From: Hyperoplus lanceolatus | Lineage: Eukaryota; Chordata; Actinopteri; Uranoscopiformes; Ammodytidae | DNA length: 64,000 bases | Direction of reading: 5' to 3' | Assembly: GCA_026929865.2 (NCBI GenBank) | Contig: CM049396.1 | Location: 21,027,501-21,091,500, forward strand | In this document: one piece after another, positions 54,066 through 64,000 of the stretch | Layout of the letters: each line of letters begins with the position of its first letter | How positions within the stretch are numbered: position 1 is the first letter of the stretch | Notes under the pieces: model-generated | Seen by the model: the letters and a program-made list of their open reading frames with translations, nothing else | Databases searched by the model: none | Told to the model about the DNA's origin: nothing | Position numbers and translations under genes: made by a program

Positions 54066-56543
54066 AGGAAAACCTCCCAATCTGAAGCCAGAGCAAAGCC
54101 TCTGGTTTACCACCAGTGGAGATTCCCATGTTCAAATATAGACGAGAGCAGAAGCACAAAGTTACACTGGGAGAGCACATTCTTTCAGCAGAAGGTTACA
54201 GCACACACCCGGTAGCCTCATCCGCAAAATCAACATGTTGTTTGGCAGTGCCGCACTCCTGGGAATAAAGTATTTGATGGAAGGCAAACCTCTCTCCCAC
54301 TAACCCCTGTTTAGAACTACATGTTTAGCTTTGTAAACACACTCACCCTCACCCACACAAGAAGAGCTGGAGAAGCCTTTCCTTTCCATTGCCAGCAAAT
54401 GCTGTCCTCAGTGGGTTATAGTTCATGCATGTGTGTGTGCGTGTGTGTGTGTGTGTACATTGCTGCGTTGGGTTGATGTCATGTTTGAGCTATGATTAAA
54501 GCGTGTATGCAGTAATGTGTAATGACATGGTGGGACAAGAGGGATCCAACTGGAGAGTTGTTTTGAGTGATTTAAGCGCTTCTGACTTGGCTCCCAAAAA
54601 CACTCACATGCTCACTGCCGGGTTGCCATGGTAACCTACGGCTCATTTAGAACACCTGGAAGGTAAGACGATGCCAGGCCCACCAGCACGGCAGGACAAA
54701 GGATGTGTTAACCAGCACACAGCAGGAGAGAAGAGGACTAATCTTAAAAAGAAAAAAGATTCTGACTAACTGACTGACTTAGATGAGGTTTAGCGATAGA
54801 GAAATACAACATCAGTCTCAACCAAAAAGAAAAAGCTGGGAAATCCTCCCCTCCCCTCTTGTAATGTTAAAATTGAAACATATACATATACCAATGATGA
54901 GGGGCAGTAGATCTAACCTCTGTCTTGCTGCTGAACGTATATAAACTAAGCAGCCAAACAGGGTTCCATTAGAATGAAATACTAGTCTGATTTTACATGA
55001 TTCATTATCTTAAACGGACTACTCTGCGCCGCTGTCAACCTTATACATGTCTTCTACATGGATCATCAACTAACCTTTTGCCTATAGTCTTTTAGCCTGT
55101 TTATTTTGGATGTGAGAAAATATTAGCGACAGTTGTCATTTCAGCCTTTGTCTACACTGTATGACATCAAGGAGTGGCAAATCATCCGCTTTGTCATTGA
55201 GTGCATTTTGTAATTATACTGTGTGTGAATGGATAGCTTGACAGGCAAAACTGTACAACTTAGCAAAGACTCAATTATAATACTGTATAATACTGTACTG
55301 TATATTACCTCTGGATTTTTCAGGTGGATGTATAGATTGAATTTCAATGTTCGTAAGATGTTTCTTCAGTCTCACTTCTATGGAAGTGCTGAGGCAACAG
55401 CCAAAATATTACACCAGAGATACAATTTTTAACAAAATATCAAAAGAAACCGAAATACTTCTTTGGAAAACACTTAAACCTCCCACATTGTTAAGCTTTG
55501 ATTTAATGCCATCAGATTAAATCCTCAATGTTTTTTTTATCACTGTCAATAGTTGAACTGTAAGCATGATCCTTTGGACAAATGTTTGCCAAACCCTGAA
55601 AAGGACATTACTGGAGACTGCTACAGCTTGATCCAATTGGCCACTTGAAAATGACATGAGGTAAACAATGGTCTCCGGAGAGGTAACAGTCTTGCCCCTG
55701 GGGACCCTGCCTGCAGTGTGGGGGGTCCCACCCCTGGCACACTTCCCTTGACCTCAGGGTTATCACCATGGTAATCCCGGGCTACAGCACCCATGAGGAA
55801 TGGTGATGGCTACTGGGTGATATGGGTCAAACTGACTTAAGCTTTCAGCTGTTCCGGTTGTGGTGGTCACTGCGGAGTCGTTCACTGCATCGATGCAGAC
55901 ATAACCATATCTGTCAGTCTCACATTAGGGTGTTGGTAATCATATTTCACCTTTATATTAAACTAGACAACAAATGTGTTCAACTCCTTTTATTACCCTC
56001 ATTGAGTTAAAAGAAGGTTGTGTGTTATAGTAGCAACCAGCTTATCCTGTACTAATGCATACAACAAAAAATGATGGTACAAATAATAACAGTATGTTAC
56101 ATTTGGTCTATCAATGTTTTTTAAGAATGTGTCCATGTTATTCCTGCACATGCATACTCCTAACACGTGTGTCTCCGCATGCAGCGTACAGCGAGGAGAC
56201 TGTTTGGGTTGAGTCCAGGGTCAGTTGGTTTCTCCTGACACTTTTATATACCCCAATAGATGACTAGCTGCTTGCACAGCGTCGCACAGATGTTAACTTC
56301 CTCTGTCTGAGAGGGTTTAAAAGCATGCTGTGTGATGGTGTGTCGCATGCTCTATTTATGTTTGGGCCCTGGCTGCTCCATTGGATCGGAGCTCTGCGTG
56401 GACCGACCCTCACTATACCGCTAAGGCTGGTGTAACTCCTCCGCCCGGGCAGGATACTGTGTGTTGACATTTGAAAAAGCAAATAGCACTCAGCTTTGAA
56501 ACATGAGCTCTGCAGCAGGAGGAAACAGTTTGGTGAGGAGAGT

Positions 56544-56545
56544 GA

Positions 56546-56629
<84 letters not shown>

Positions 56630-56630
56630 G
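56544..56630. repeat. (GAAA)n(GA)n compound microsatellite
   Basis: About 17 GAAA units (56544-56611) followed by about 10 GA units: a long purine/pyrimidine mirror tract able to form triplex DNA. Confidence 0.98.
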
Positions 56631-57552
56631 TGAGAGTGAAAATATGTGGTTGCAAAAAAAACACCCCACACCCTGTAAGATGAGGGAGATGAGTTTCAAA
56701 GCTGCCTCCATTCCGTCCTCCTTTTCCCTGTGCAGGCTGGAGCAGCTGAGAGTGGTTTCAGCCAAGCCGTGGCTCAAATCAACTGTCAGAGAAAATCTGT
56801 TTCCAATATGAGCGTTTCCTGTGAATGCAGGAAACGGCCCTCCACACAAAGCAAAGCTTGTGAGGAGTCGCCCCGGTGCTACTGCACTCCTCTCTCTCTC
56901 CCTTTCCACCCAGTAGCCTATAATAGGCCTACCACTGGAACCTAAAAGAAAAAGGAGTAATCTTTTTTTAATCACACCAAACATCCAAAGTTTTGCTTTG
57001 GATTTTGTTGTAAGAAGAAGAAAACATCTTAGTGAAAGATCATTTTGGCTGGATTGGCACATTCAGGCATTACAAAATGATTTCCATCCTATTGATAATT
57101 ATTTTTTCTTTTATCTTGAGTTGCAGTTGGCTGTAAGCTTATGTATATCTTGGATGCACAAACTGTTCTGACATCTTTTAAATATGACAATCGAATGTAA
57201 AACCAACTCCTTGTGGTCAGAAACTTTTCATTTATGAAAAAGGATTAGTGTGAGCGTCTCTTTTTGGACTGTGTGGAAGGCTGACAATCTCAATTTCATC
57301 TTGCAACTCAAATTCTGAGTTTATTTATTACGAATATGTGCAAAGAATTTGCAACATGCTCTGCAGATATAAGAGTGCTCCTGTTGACTGCTCAATAAAC
57401 AGGGTTCTTATAGACTTATGGTGTGCATCAATCTGAACTACTATCTTTGGCAAAACCACTAGATGTTTTTTCAGCTGGGTTTATTACTCTGACACTTCAG
57501 TACTGAATGATCTATTAATGCAATACTTCTAATGTATACAACAGAGCTTTAA

Positions 57553-57783
57553 AGGTGCTCCAAGGAACTTTCAATTTGTGTCCTTTCTTGAACCCCCTTT
57601 GGACAAAAACGGTAGTGTTTTGACTACGCCAGTTGTAGCTCCTGGGAGAGCCTACCCATAACAACGGCATTCAGAATTTTTTTTATAAAAATAGCATTCT
57701 TTGCACTAATGGTCTCGTTTGCTGTTACACTAGAGGAAAAATTTGATTGTTTAAGAAATATTTAAAAGTTCCTCATAGCACCT
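57553..57783. mobile_element. Short TTAA-type MITE, same family as 51555-52460
   Basis: TTAA at 57549-57552 on the left and TTAC (mutated) at 57784-57787 on the right. The ends are AGGTGCTCCAAGGAACTTT and AAAGTTCCTCATAGCACCT. It shares the interior CTTTGCACTAATGGTCTCGT and the GAGGAAAAATT...AATATTTAAAAGTTCCTC stretch with the larger copy, but is only 231 bp, so it is an internal deletion derivative. Confidence 0.8.
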
Positions 57784-59446
57784 TTACATCATTGCAAGCC
57801 CCCTTCAATGCAGGTCTGAACAAAATTGGATACTTTAAATGTCTCATAATGTGCTAAAATATCCAATATCCAAGAAATACATCATATAATTCAGAAAATA
57901 CAAGCTGTATTGTGAGATGATGTTTTGCTAGACTACACTGTAGTTTTGATTCCAGTCACACTGGAACGGATTTATGTTTTTGTGTGTCTCTGGAGGCAAA
58001 GTATAGCTGATCATTATTTTAAAAGTATATTGTTCATTTTCTTTTCTCTCCAAATATTAATAATCATTGCCATTGTAGAATTATTGGTTGTTTTTCTTCT
58101 CTTTTTCTAAACTACACAGATGGCTTATGCATCCAGGTGCCTCACTGTATGCTCTTATCTGTTGTGTAAAATATAAAGAGATACTGGTCACAAAATAAAA
58201 AAATATTAACTACAAATAGAGGCTCACTCAAAAGAATGAAATGTGTAGGGGAGTACAGTATCTCGTCTCTTTCAGCATGACAAGGATTATTAACCCAGTA
58301 TTACATTTGCATGCCTCTTAAAACCGCTGCCGTATGCACTGATCCAAAAGACCTTGCACTGGAGTATCCTGAATCCCCTTTCTGATCTAAAAACCAGCAG
58401 TGTAACACAATATTTCCCAAGGGATCCGCTGTCATCGCACACACCACATACCACAACAGGTTTCATGGCTTGGGGCTCAGCACATGAAGTGACAGGAATC
58501 GAAGAAGCTTTTCTTGCTATTTAAATCAGCAGCTCCAATACTTAGAAGTCATGGTCGTAGGACTTCAAAACAACTCCCTCATAAACTACTGCAAGAAATA
58601 AAGACAGCAGTTCACAATAATTTTTCAAATTGTCTTGTGATACTTTAAGTGAGAACTTGTTTGCTTCTGTAGAGCTGTATGTGTGTTTTAACTCATTCCT
58701 GCTTCAACTTGTTACCATGTTATTTAAACAGTGTAAGATGTATCAGCTAAACTACATATGTTTTAAACTGATGCCTTCAAACACACGACAAGATACTGTA
58801 CTTCATTACGTCAAGATTACAGCTAGATCTGCTGTGGCCCCATCCTGTTCCAGATATGAGACAATATTAGGATGTGTTGATGTCTTTTGGCTGAGAGACA
58901 TCAACACACCATTGCAGCCTCAACAATGAGCGTGTCTCATTAACGATCTTTTTCTCTCACGTTTAGCTTTATGACTTATAGCACTTTGCGTAGTTTACCC
59001 TGAGGTCATGCCCCCCGAGGGCCAACCTGACCTGACTCCATCCAGCTGCATATTCATTTCAGTTCAGTGTATTTGGTCACTGTTTGCACAGATCGCTTGT
59101 ATTTGTCATTCTCTCGTCATTGAAACTATGTTTTATTGAAACTATGTTTCAATTGAATGCAAGAGGGGACTTAAAGATCCCCTCCATGCATGTTTTCAGA
59201 TAAAAAATAAATAAATACTGAATAATTTGTGTTTGATGAAATTCAATTACAATCCGGAACCAATGAATAGGCAACAATATTTCAGGATGTCTCAGTGTGT
59301 GTGCACCGGAGGATTTGAGTTTCTACTGACTGACATACTGAACTGTGTTAGATTTGAGGTAAACAAAGAGAATGAAGGAGAAAAAAGCCTTGTAGTTCCA
59401 AACCGTTCCATAATGGATGCCTCCGATAAATATGCCAGATCTAGGG

Positions 59447-59541
59447 GGCGCCCTTAGCTCAGTTGGTAGGGCGTCCCCCACCCATGGGCCTCGGCCAGCA
59501 GCGGACCCGGGTTCGATTCCAGCCCGTGGTCGTTCTCTGCA
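59447..59541 (+). mobile_element. tRNA-derived SINE 5' half, interrupted by the L2 LINE
   Basis: GGCGCCCTTAGCTCAGTTGG gives the tRNA-like start with A box (59454-59466), and GGTTCGATTCC (59510-59520) the B box. The body reads GTGGTCGTTCTCTGCA and then stops. In the 46932-47112 copy the same body continues with TGTCACTCCCC..., but here the L2 tail begins. The SINE is therefore split or truncated at 59541. Confidence 0.88.
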
Positions 59542-59718
59542 TTTTTCATTCATTTCATTCATTTTCCTTTATTTATTCTCGAAAGATCAATTGAGGTTAC
59601 CTCTTTTACAATGACGTCGAGACAGATACACAATATACAATGAGAATACACAATAAGCTTACAAAGAGACAACAACAATTAAAACATTCAGATCAATTGA
59701 ATAAAATAGAACAATAGC

Positions 59719-62700
59719 CTAATTAAAACAGTTACAAGTGGAATGGGGCTGATTCAAAATAATAACTTTAAATTGGTTAACAGTTATGAGTGTATTTATT
59801 TTAATTTGATGTTGTAGGCTGTTCCAGGAGTCAGGGGCACTGTGGCTAAAAGCAGTCTTACCAAGGTCAGACCGGGCGTATGGAACATATAACATGAGCA
59901 TTTCAGTTGAGCGGGTTTGATAAAGCCCATCTGAGATATGCAGCATTGTTGTCAAATAGAGTGGCAGCTTTCCGGTCAGGGCTTTATATATAAAAATATG
60001 CCAATGTGCATCACGTCTCTCTTTAAGAGAGGACCAACCAACCTTTTCATATAAAAGACAATGGTGAGTGTCATAAGCATCTCCTGTAATGAACCTTAAG
60101 GCAGAGTGAAAAACGGAGTCTAGGAGTTTAAGACATGATTGAGACGCATGCCTATAAACCACATCACCGTAATCAAGGACAGACATAAAAACTGCCTCAA
60201 TAATCCTTTTCCTACTGAACAACGGGAAGGTGGCTCTGCTCCTATAAAAATATCCAATCTTTTGTCGCAGACGACAGACAAGATTTTTTATGTGAAATTT
60301 AAAAGATATTTTTTCATCTATCCAGATCCCTAGATATTTATATTCAGTGACTCTTTCAATTTGAGATCCATTATTTGTATGAATATTAAGATCATTAAAA
60401 TGTATAGTTCTTGCTCTGGAGAAACACATATATTTTGTTTTGTCTGTATTAAGAACAAGCCTGAGGTCCACTAGACAGTCCTGCAGGGTGTTAAAAGAGC
60501 TCTGAAGGTTCTGAACAGATTGATGGACCGAATCAGAAATGCAATACAGTACAGTGTCGTCAGCATACAAATGGGCTTGACAGTTTTGTAGCGATGAAAC
60601 AATGTTATTGATGTAAATTGTGAATAGGACTGGACCTAAAATTGAGCCCTGCGGAACACCATTTGTAACTGTTAAAAACTCAGTTTGGTGGCTTCCCAGT
60701 TTTACTGACTGCTGTCTATCAGAGAGATAATCCCTAAATCAGCTACATGTAGAATAATCAAAACCAATATCATGCAGCCTCTGTAAAAGCAAATGGTGAT
60801 CTAAAGTATCAAAGGCTTTTGACAGATCAACAAAAAGTGCTGCACAGTGCTTTTTATTGTCGATAGCTGTAACAATGTTGTCTAAGACCAAAGTGACAGC
60901 AGATACAGTACTGTGACCTGCCCTGAAACCAGATTGAAATGGGCTCAGAATGGAAGCACTGGATAAAAAGGTTTTCAACTGATTATTAATAACTGATTCT
61001 AGGATTTTTGCCAGGCATGGGAGTTTTGAAATTGGCCTGTAATTATTGAGATCACTTTTGTCACCCCCTTTATGCAATGGAATGACATGAGCTTTTTTCC
61101 AAACTTTAGGAACAATACCGGAGGAGATGGAAAGATTAAAAATATGGGTTATTTGTTTTGATATTATATGTGTAGAGAGATTGATTGAAAATGGGTCCAA
61201 ATTGTCCTCCCCCATATACTTCCTGGGGTTGATGGCTAGAAGTGCATCTACAACAACACTTGTTGGAACTGGAACAAGGCTAAAAAGAGGAGTTTGAGAG
61301 ACAGGCGGTACGTTACTACTAGTTGTAGATGGTGTACATCCTCCATTCTGAAAAAGTTGACCAGCAGCTAAAAAATGTTTATTAAAAGCTAAACCAATCT
61401 CTTTCTGGTCATTTAAAATCTGACCATTTATTTTTATCTGACTGGGAACAGTGCTAGACTTGTTTTTATTATAATTGACAGCCTTCCAAAATAATGCAGG
61501 GTTGGAGTAGCAGTTGGAAATTAAATCAAGGTAGTAATCCGATTTAGTTTTCCTAACCATGGTCGTACACCTATTTCTGATTTGTCTAAAAACTGTCCAA
61601 TTAAAATCTTCTCCAGAGCGTCTGGCTAGAGACCATGCTTTATTTCTCCCTATAAATAAGTCAGACAGCTCATTGGTAAACCAGGGGTTCGATCTATTTT
61701 TTACCCTGTACTTTTTATGGGGTGCATGATGATTCAAAATTGAGGTGAAGGTATTGGTGAAAAAATCCAAGGCTAATTCAACATCAGATATTTGAGTTGT
61801 GAGATGAATATCACTGTGATGGAGTTCATTCAAAAAGGCTTGCTGGTTAAAACCTTTAAAATTACGCTTAATAATGATTTTAGGTTGACATTTTTTTAGG
61901 TGAATGCTTCTGATACAGGCCACCGGGCAGTGATCACTGATCCCAAGGTCAAAGACAACAGCAGAAACTATTTTATTGATTTGGTTTGATAATATTAAAT
62001 CAATCAAAGTTGATTTTTAGATTGGGTCTTGTAGGCTCAGTTATTATTTGTGTAAGATTTAGGTTGCTACAGATTTCTTTGAAAGGTTCAGAGGCACCAG
62101 AAAGCCAGTCAATGTTAAAATCACCCATCACAATGACTTCTCTATTTACATATGGAGAGATTAAATGTGCTAGCTCAGACAAGGAGCTATTTTGCGCAGA
62201 AGGAGGCCTGTACACACCAATTACAACAAAACAATCATTGGATGATGAAGACAATTCCAGTGCAATAAATTCAAAGCAGCTACGAACAGAGACAGCATGT
62301 AATAATGTTACAGAATAATGAGATTTAACGTAGACAGCCACTCCCCCACCCCGTGTGGTCCTGTCTATTCTGAATACATTATAGCCATTTATTTCCACCA
62401 TAGAGTCATGTGTACTGCTCTTCAGCCATGATTCAGTCAGAACCAAGACATCTGGGTCAGCCTGAGACACTAAGATCTTAACATGGTCCAGTTTATTGTG
62501 CTGAAGCAAACTTCTAATGTTTAAATGAAGAAAACCCAAACCCTTTCTTAATTTGAGGATGTTTGGTGAGTTTAGCTTTGATATGCTCATGTCCGGGTTA
62601 TCAACAGCGGGGTGGTCCAACACAATTGACTTATTACACAAAATAGGTACAGTTTTCAAGTTACTTGTAATCCCAGGTGGTCTGTGGCGTGACCTGTATG

Positions 62701-62821
62701 ATCTATGTGGAGGGATTAATGATGATCTGACAGACTGACATACAGGGATTGGGTGAGTTTTTAAAGTAATGGATGTTCCAGGCCTGGAGGGGGCGCTAGA
62801 TGCATGGGGACTAGTAGTCAT
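59719..62821 (-). pseudogene. L2 LINE ORF2: AP endonuclease-reverse transcriptase, two lesions
   Basis: It starts at the ATG complementary to 62819-62821. The endonuclease part (62821 to about 61900) shows LNIRS, LTESWL, GVYRPP, MGDFNIDW and SDHCPV. The RT follows with HKGGDKSDLNNYRPIS, FQSGFRAGHST, LFVDLSKAFDTLDHH (motif A), GVPQGSILGPVLF (motif B) and YADD (motif C), then the C-terminal YKYLGIW/LDYGDVVY region. Two breaks: a single-base frameshift in an A run near 62007-62015, between endonuclease blocks, and an in-frame TGA at 60739-60741 where a TGG-type codon would fit, between motifs A and B. Otherwise the frame is open to 59719. Clade L2 rather than CR1 is inferred from the TGAA tail. 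Confidence 0.92.
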
Positions 62822-62875
62822 GGAGGCTGAGCCACATGAGCTAAATACCTCTTGACTGACCAGGTGTGGAGATAG

Positions 62876-63850
62876 TCAAACTTGCTGGACAGAGTTTGCA
62901 AGAGGAGTGACGCTAGGAACCGATTTTATTGTTAACAGTATGTTGCTGGCCAGAAGATGTTTCCCTTCTTTGTTTAAATGCAAACCATCGCTGGCAAAGT
63001 AAGTCGGTCTGTTCCAGAAAACGTTAAAATTGTCAACAAAGGGAATGCCCATGGAGAGACAATATTGTTTGAGCCAAACATGAAGTTGGCGTGCGCGGCT
63101 GAATTTGATGTCACCGAATCGAGGCGAAGGCATGGGACCAGAGACGATACATTGTTTCCCAGCGGCCAGGACGGAGCCGATTAGGATTTTAAAATCAGAT
63201 TTAAGACTTTCTGACTTTTCTGACTTAAGGTCATTTGAGCCGACATGTGTTACAACCATAGATGCAGCGGGATTACTGTGGATAATGTGTGGAAGCACTG
63301 AGTTGATGTGGGATACCTGGGCACCAGGATAGCAGAAGGTCTCCGCCCTTGGCAGGAGAACTTGTCGGACCATGGATGAGCCAACGAGGAGGCACTGGAG
63401 CTCCGCTGCTCGGCCCTGCTGCGCCACAGAGCAACCATGTGAGTGCCGGGCTGGATCATTAGCCTGCAGTGTTGATGCCCGCGGTCCAGGGCGAAGCTGC
63501 GCAGGTTGAGCCGGGCGTCTGGTGGATCCCTCCGAACGTCTGATGACGGCATCCTGCAGCATCCTACGTCGGTTCTCTCCCGTGTTGGAACGACGAGACG
63601 TCTGGGAAACACCGGCCACAGGTGGAAAGGAGACAGCGGCGGCGTAGGAAGCGGCGGCGGGCAGCGAAGCGACAGCGGAGGAAGAGGAGGCGGCGGGCGT
63701 CGGAACAGCGGAGGTGGAGGACGAGGTGGGGCGTGCCAGGGCAGTGGTGGTATCCCTGTCCACAGGTGAACCGTGGCCAACTGGACGTGACTGGAACCGG
63801 GGAGGAGAGCTAGAGCCATTTTCCATTGATGGAAACTCCTGTAGGCTCAT
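62876..63850 (-). CDS. L2 LINE ORF1 with SGNH esterase domain
   Basis: A 324-residue protein, intact. Residues 1-135 are low-complexity, Ser/Ala/Pro-rich and then basic. Residues about 150-310 form an SGNH/GDSL-like esterase: block I LLVGSSMVRQV (about 154-164, nucleophile serine), block III VGSND (203-207) and block V SDGLHLN (287-293, Asp and His). ORF1 proteins of CR1 and L2 elements are known to carry this domain, whose exact role in retrotransposition is unsettled (lipid or membrane and RNP functions have been proposed). No RNA-recognition or zinc-knuckle motif is visible. The GC- and CpG-rich N-terminal coding part differs in base composition from the AT-rich ORF2. Confidence 0.88.
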   Translation of the reverse strand: MSLQEFPSMENGSSSPPRFQSRPVGHGSPVDRDTTTALARPTSSSTSAVPTPAASSSSAVASLPAAASYAAAVSFPPVAGVSQTSRRSNTGENRRRMLQDAVIRRSEGSTRRPAQPAQLRPGPRASTLQANDPARHSHGCSVAQQGRAAELQCLLVGSSMVRQVLLPRAETFCYPGAQVSHINSVLPHIIHSNPAASMVVTHVGSNDLKSEKSESLKSDFKILIGSVLAAGKQCIVSGPMPSPRFGDIKFSRARQLHVWLKQYCLSMGIPFVDNFNVFWNRPTYFASDGLHLNKEGKHLLASNILLTIKSVPSVTPLANSVQQV

Positions 63851-64000
63851 AGCTTCAAATCTGTTGCCAAGCTCCAGGCGCTGCGGTGCTGGGGGAGTCC
63901 GCGGACGACCACAATGTTTACCCTTGCGGACTGTTGACCAGTTTATCGGCCTAACAGGGGTCGAGCTCAGCGGGAATTGTCCATCCCCTTTGTTAACAGT

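Larger units (their letters stand above)
34700..59440. other. Gene-poor intergenic region with scattered repeats
   Basis: About 25 kb in which no exon of a known protein is recognised on either strand. Supported contents are listed separately: TTAA-type MITEs, palindromic elements, tRNA-derived SINEs, microsatellites and a few dispersed repeat fragments. Stretches 34.7-40.7, 45.1-46.8, 47.6-50.8, 52.5-53.9, 54.1-56.5 and 57.8-59.4 kb show nothing I can name. Regulatory DNA for inka1 could lie here, but that cannot be told without comparison. Confidence 0.6.
59542..64000 (-). mobile_element. Near full-length L2-type LINE (5' end beyond window)
   Basis: A non-LTR retrotransposon on the - strand with the order 5' UTR (partly seen, 63851-64000, GC-rich), esterase ORF1, a 54-nt gap, endonuclease/RT ORF2, a short 3' UTR and a simple tail. 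The tail (complement of 59542-59565) is ATGAATGAAATGAATGAAAA-like, and (TGAA)-type 3' repeats are typical of L2. There is no poly(A) tail. ORF1 is intact and ORF2 has two disabling lesions, so the copy is recent but probably inactive. Confidence 0.9.

Noticed and set aside
56264..57062. Ser-Phe-Leu-rich frames on the - strand
   Set aside because: Created by the GAAA/GA microsatellite.
59447..59541. tRNA gene candidate with A and B boxes
   Set aside because: No cloverleaf acceptor stem closes it, and the same head is attached to a SINE body in another copy in the window.

Overview
This window is eukaryotic nuclear DNA from a teleost fish. It shows spliced vertebrate genes with long introns, low gene density, many dinucleotide microsatellites, and a typical fish mix of DNA transposons (hAT, Tc1, piggyBac-like, TTAA-target MITEs), tRNA-derived SINEs and L2-type LINEs. 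A spiny-rayed (percomorph) fish seems likely from the repeat types, but that is only an impression.

Two host genes are recognised, both on the + strand. First, gnai2 (inhibitory G-protein alpha subunit) occupies the left part: coding exons 2-8 lie between 8429 and 25070, followed by a 3' UTR interrupted by an intron and a poly(A) signal near 26092. Coding exon 1 (about 118 nt) is not in the window and must lie upstream of base 1, so 1-8428 is intron 1. Exon sizes and phases (43, 142, 161, 129, 130, 154, 191 nt) add up to a 355-residue protein with all G-box motifs and the C-terminal pertussis-toxin cysteine. Second, inka1 (PAK4 inhibitor, Inka box protein) has a non-coding first exon, a tiny coding exon 2 (31899-31916) and a large coding exon 3 (33587-34558). 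GNAI2 and INKA1 also lie in the same human band (3p21.31), so this looks like conserved linkage.

From 34.7 to 59.4 kb no host gene is seen. This stretch holds microsatellites, SINEs and a cluster of TTAA-flanked MITEs with palindromic elements nested inside. The right edge (59.5-64 kb) is a nearly complete L2-type LINE on the - strand: ORF1 is intact and carries an SGNH esterase, and ORF2 (endonuclease + reverse transcriptase) has one frameshift and one nonsense codon. Its 3' tail cuts into a tRNA-derived SINE.

The introns of gnai2 are rich in mobile DNA. They hold a hAT element with a perfect 8-bp target duplication nested in another transposon, a 5'-truncated L2, a fold-back Tc1 derivative, a 612-bp piggyBac-like MITE ending about 50 bp before exon 3, an apparently intact Tc1 transposon with 279-bp inverted repeats, and a (GT)62 tract 13 nt from the exon 4 splice acceptor. 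I found no clearly new gene system. The most interesting signals are the repeats sitting against gnai2 splice sites, the spliced inka1 uORF whose stop overlaps the main start (ATGA), and the nested or palindromic elements.
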